A program made the translations under genes and the position numbers. A DNA stretch of 64,000 nt. It comes from Mitsuaria sp. WAJ17. Lineage in GTDB: Bacteria; Pseudomonadota; Gammaproteobacteria; Burkholderiales; Burkholderiaceae_C. Under the pieces are notes generated by a model, which saw only the letters and a program-made list of their open reading frames with translations, was not told where the DNA came from and did not search any database. Position 1 is the first letter of the stretch, and every line of letters begins with the position of its first letter. The stretch is from NCBI RefSeq assembly GCF_014174515.1, contig NZ_JACJUG010000008.1, forward strand, positions 124,001-188,000, read 5' to 3'. Of this stretch, positions 61,814-64,000 are shown piece after piece.

Positions 61814-62590
61814 CTACTCCCCTGAGCGGTGGGCTGCATCAGCGCCATAGGGCGGACTGACGCTCAGCTCGTTGGAAGCCTGACCAAGCTCTTGGCTCGA
61901 TAGCGGGGCCATGACGCCTATACCGAGCAGATTGCAGAGGATGCGTTTGGCAAGTTCATGCTCGCCGTTGTGGGCCAATTCGATGGCCCTGTCGATCGAC
62001 GCCTGAGCAACGTCCAGGTCGTTCTGCATGCGGGCGAACATTGCCAACTTTGAGTCTTTGTTGGCCCTCCCCTCGAAGTCTTGAATTACATCCCCAGGCA
62101 GTTCTCCATCAAAGCCTGGGGGGACCTCGAACCTTCCTTTGAGGAATCCAACAGACCTGCGCGTCCGCGCCTCATGAACTTTGGCCTCTAGTTTGGCAAT
62201 GTCCAGATCTGCCGGAATCCAAGCGCCAGCGGTCTCCGAGCGTTCGAGGGGCTCGCGGCCGTGGCGCCCTTGCAGTGAGGCATCGGCCACCGCCGGGAAC
62301 TCCCCGCCATGCCTGTCCCTATCGAACTGAGACAGCCAATCCTCAAGTTGTCGCTGCCTGTCGTCTGCGTCGCCGATCCTCAGCCACGGACCCAATGAGG
62401 CCTTCAAGCAGTGCTGGCACAGGTCGAGTTGGACGTCGCAGTCGTCTCCAAAAATCGAGGCATAGCCGGCTTTCAGGTCGATGCTGATGAACTCTTGGAA
62501 CTCGGCTTCGCCAACCTCTGCGAGACGGTCGCAGCGGTCACATCGGATCTGCTTGACGAAGGTTTGGGGACGCACATCCTTGATCTGCAT
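61814..62590 (-). CDS. zinc-motif protein of unknown function
   Basis: 258 residues from ATG 62590, which has GGAG five bases upstream; ATG 62677 would add 29 residues but lacks a ribosome-binding site. The N-terminal domain holds two CxxC pairs (Cys17/Cys20 in IRCDRCD and Cys58/Cys61 in LDLCQHCLK), likely a treble-clef zinc site, around FISIDLKAGYASIFGDDC. The rest is helical. Similar short zinc domains are found in toxin-antitoxin and defence-linked proteins, but no family function is assured. Upstream of the nuclease-like gene in one operon. Confidence 0.6.
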   Translation of the reverse strand: MQIKDVRPQTFVKQIRCDRCDRLAEVGEAEFQEFISIDLKAGYASIFGDDCDVQLDLCQHCLKASLGPWLRIGDADDRQRQLEDWLSQFDRDRHGGEFPAVADASLQGRHGREPLERSETAGAWIPADLDIAKLEAKVHEARTRRSVGFLKGRFEVPPGFDGELPGDVIQDFEGRANKDSKLAMFARMQNDLDVAQASIDRAIELAHNGEHELAKRILCNLLGIGVMAPLSSQELGQASNELSVSPPYGADAAHRSGE

Positions 62591-62829
62591 AAGGGCTCCG
62601 CTGACATCGGGGCTCGGCAACGAGCAGACGGCTCGGCGTGACGCCGGTCGCTTTTCGAACAGTCCGTAGCGCTCCATCTTTTGCCGAGAAGAACCATAAT
62701 ACTCATATAAATCAATAACTTAAATCACATCGACGCGTACGCGGCCAGTATGGATTCGATACTGGATTTGACCGTCGGGCGACCTGTCGTCCCACCGTTT
62801 GGCCAGTCACAACGCCCTCATGAGTACCC

Positions 62830-63205
62830 ATGCCTAACCAGTTGGTGCTACCGCCGACCAAAGGATCCCGATCCCAACGTCAGCGGAAGAAGCTGTGCAT
62901 CGGCGAGTGCCACATACTGGGCTTCTACCTCTCACGGACCTGGCGTGCAGCACCGTCGACCGAGGTACAGGAACGGTTCAATTGGCCAGTTGCACATGGA
63001 CTGGATCGAGGCTCAAGCTCTGAGCCCTGCCGACGGAATCAACCTCGGCTTCGCGGCCGCACGCAGCGGGAGCGCCACGATTGCCGATCACTCCGCTTTT
63101 GTGAGTTGGCTCGGGCAATGTCCGGCCCTCGCCGGAAACAGGTTGAGGTCCCTCCGGAATGCTTGGTACGACGCAGTGCCTCGATCGCTCCCTCCTCAAC
63201 CATGA
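62830..63205 (+). pseudogene. YggL (DUF469)-like gene, frameshifted
   Basis: The first frame (62830 to about 62990) reads GSRSQRQRKKLCIGECHILG, like the RSRRLRKKLHIGEFQELGF start of YggL proteins. Around 62990 the similarity moves to the next frame: MDWIEAQALSPADG, then SGSATIADHSAFVSWLGQCP and RSLRNAWYDA, which matches the YggL C-terminus (ending in D-x-W). YggL binds 50S ribosomal subunits. A frameshift, or two stacked errors, separates the halves, so it is probably a pseudogene; a weak match should be confirmed. Confidence 0.5.
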
Positions 63206-63221
63206 ACTTCAGGAGACTTCC

Positions 63222-63953
63222 ATGAGTGATCAGACCGACGACTGGCACATCGGGCGCAAAGGTCGTAGATGGACCGGGCCAGAAGGCTTGGCCAAGCTCG
63301 AGCGACTACCCGGGCGTCTTGAGCTCGTGCATGGCAAGCTCTGCTTCAGCGATGAAGAGCGGTGGACGCTGTTGGCCGGGCTGTTGGAGAACGTGGGGCT
63401 CGACGAGGTGGTGCAGCTCGGCAATGTTGAGGACTGGCAGCAAGCTATTGCGGCACGAGCGACGTCCAAGGGCAAATCACCAGCGCCCTCTGCCATTCGT
63501 ACGCCAGCCAGCCACTGGAACTGTCGCGTGATCGAGTTCCCGTCTGACGAGGAAACTTGGTATGCGATTCACGAGGTCTACTATGAACACGGAATTCCCG
63601 TCGCCTACAGTGGCTCACCCGCCGCTCCCGGATGGACGAAGGACGATGGGCTGGACGCAGGCATTGATCGGCTGGAGAAGTTCAGGGAGGCGTTGTGGAA
63701 GCCCGTCTTGAAGGTGTCAACCTTCGAACATATCGATGCCAAGGCGGCGCTGCTGGACAAGTTGGGCCGGATGATTGAAGAGAGCGGCGGCAATATGGAC
63801 CGAGTCGAGCTCTCGGCTTGGCTGGAGGCCTGGCTTGCTGAGCCCCTGCCGGAGCTCAATGGCGCTGCGCCGTCCCAGATGCTGGGGAGCGAGAAGGGGC
63901 GCCGCCAACTGGAGTCCCTACTCGAGCGAATGCGCGGAGAGTTGCCTGGCTGA
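63222..63953 (+). CDS. multi-module protein with Xre/MbcA/ParS-like C-terminal domain
   Basis: 243 residues from ATG 63222, preceded by AGGAGA. Three parts can be seen: residues 1-80 (RLELVHGKLCFSDEERWTLL and following), an alpha/beta middle part 85-165 (VIEFPSDEETWYAIHEVYYE), and a C-terminal part 190-240 with WLAEPLPELNGAAPSQML followed by GRRQLESLLERM. The last matches the toxin-binding domain of Xre/MbcA/ParS antitoxins (DUF2384) in pattern. An HTH domain is not obvious at the N-terminus, so it is not a standard antitoxin. No toxin gene is visible before the window ends. Confidence 0.55.
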   Translation: MSDQTDDWHIGRKGRRWTGPEGLAKLERLPGRLELVHGKLCFSDEERWTLLAGLLENVGLDEVVQLGNVEDWQQAIAARATSKGKSPAPSAIRTPASHWNCRVIEFPSDEETWYAIHEVYYEHGIPVAYSGSPAAPGWTKDDGLDAGIDRLEKFREALWKPVLKVSTFEHIDAKAALLDKLGRMIEESGGNMDRVELSAWLEAWLAEPLPELNGAAPSQMLGSEKGRRQLESLLERMRGELPG

Positions 63954-64000
63954 GCTGCAGGTCCGGGCGTCGAGTTAAGCCATCCAGTTCCGAACCTTAT

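Larger units (their letters stand above)
54084..64000. mobile_element. decayed Tn7-like genomic island downstream of glmS (one end visible)
   Basis: The element starts within about 30 bases of the glmS stop with repeats like TnsB sites, carries a TnsD/TniQ-family gene transcribed away from glmS, and contains gene fragments, a frameshifted transposase and orphan accessory genes, mostly on a less GC-rich background than the neighbouring core. TnsA, TnsB and TnsC are not found in the window, and no matching second end is seen before 64000, so the far boundary is unknown. Island status is well supported; a Tn7-like origin is an inference from position, repeats and tnsD. Confidence 0.6.

Overview
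The window is GC-rich bacterial chromosome with an almost continuous set of housekeeping genes. The content and order point to a betaproteobacterium of the order Burkholderiales, probably the Rubrivivax-Leptothrix-Roseateles side. The signs are smg-dprA-LysM opposite def-fmt, DUF484-xerC downstream of dapF, paired LpxL-type acyltransferases opposite metK, an SAH riboswitch before ahcY with metF downstream, a PEP-CTERM protein plus an XrtA-type FemAB protein, and a DUF2917 gene divergent from a LysR gene. The assignment is inferred from content; no rRNA or tRNA gene is visible.

Layout. 1-9.4 kb: a DUF1631 protein cut by the window edge, smg/dprA/LysM on the minus strand, then def-fmt-htpX, a small lipoprotein and a GIN-domain protein on the plus strand. 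9.6-12.1 kb: a WbpM/FlaA1-like nucleotide-sugar dehydratase and a shortened AzlC. 12.2-22 kb: central carbon metabolism and purine synthesis (pgk, maeB, pyk, fba, purC) with a solute-binding-like protein and an HATPase/STAS-like regulator in between. 22-32.3 kb: a TPR protein, GST, an NDUFA9-like reductase, a lytic transglycosylase, two different 5-formyl-THF cyclo-ligases, LysR/DUF2917, a cupin, TfoX-like and PepQ. 32.3-34.2 kb: FemAB and OmpW. 34.3-43 kb: methyl-cycle genes (metF, tlyA, ahcY with SAH riboswitch, and metK) around a YcaQ-like glycosylase, a REC-GGDEF cyclase and a CheX/CheY pair. 43.1-47.4 kb: lipid A acyltransferases, dapF, DUF484 and xerC. 47.4-54.1 kb: a predicted beta-barrel protein, rlmI-type methyltransferase, a PEP-CTERM trypsin-like protease, an Lrp regulator and glmS.

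From 54.07 kb the character changes. Immediately after the conserved 3' end of glmS, the classical Tn7 attachment site, lie two 20-bp direct repeats resembling TnsB-binding sites of Tn7-like elements. Then come gene fragments, an XRE remnant, a four-helix membrane protein, a TnsD/TniQ-family protein, a TetR regulator, a YiiX-like cysteine hydrolase, a frameshifted IS1595-type transposase, a zinc-finger/nuclease-like pair, a frameshifted yggL-like gene and a protein with a Xre/MbcA/ParS-type C-terminus. I read this as a decayed Tn7-like island: tnsD survives, but no tnsA, tnsB or tnsC is visible in the window and no second end can be seen.

The points most worth checking are the glmS-linked island and its uncharacterised cargo, an eight-C tract that fuses tlyA in frame to metF where one C fewer would give a normal ATGA overlap, and an AzlC gene with an apparent internal in-frame deletion.
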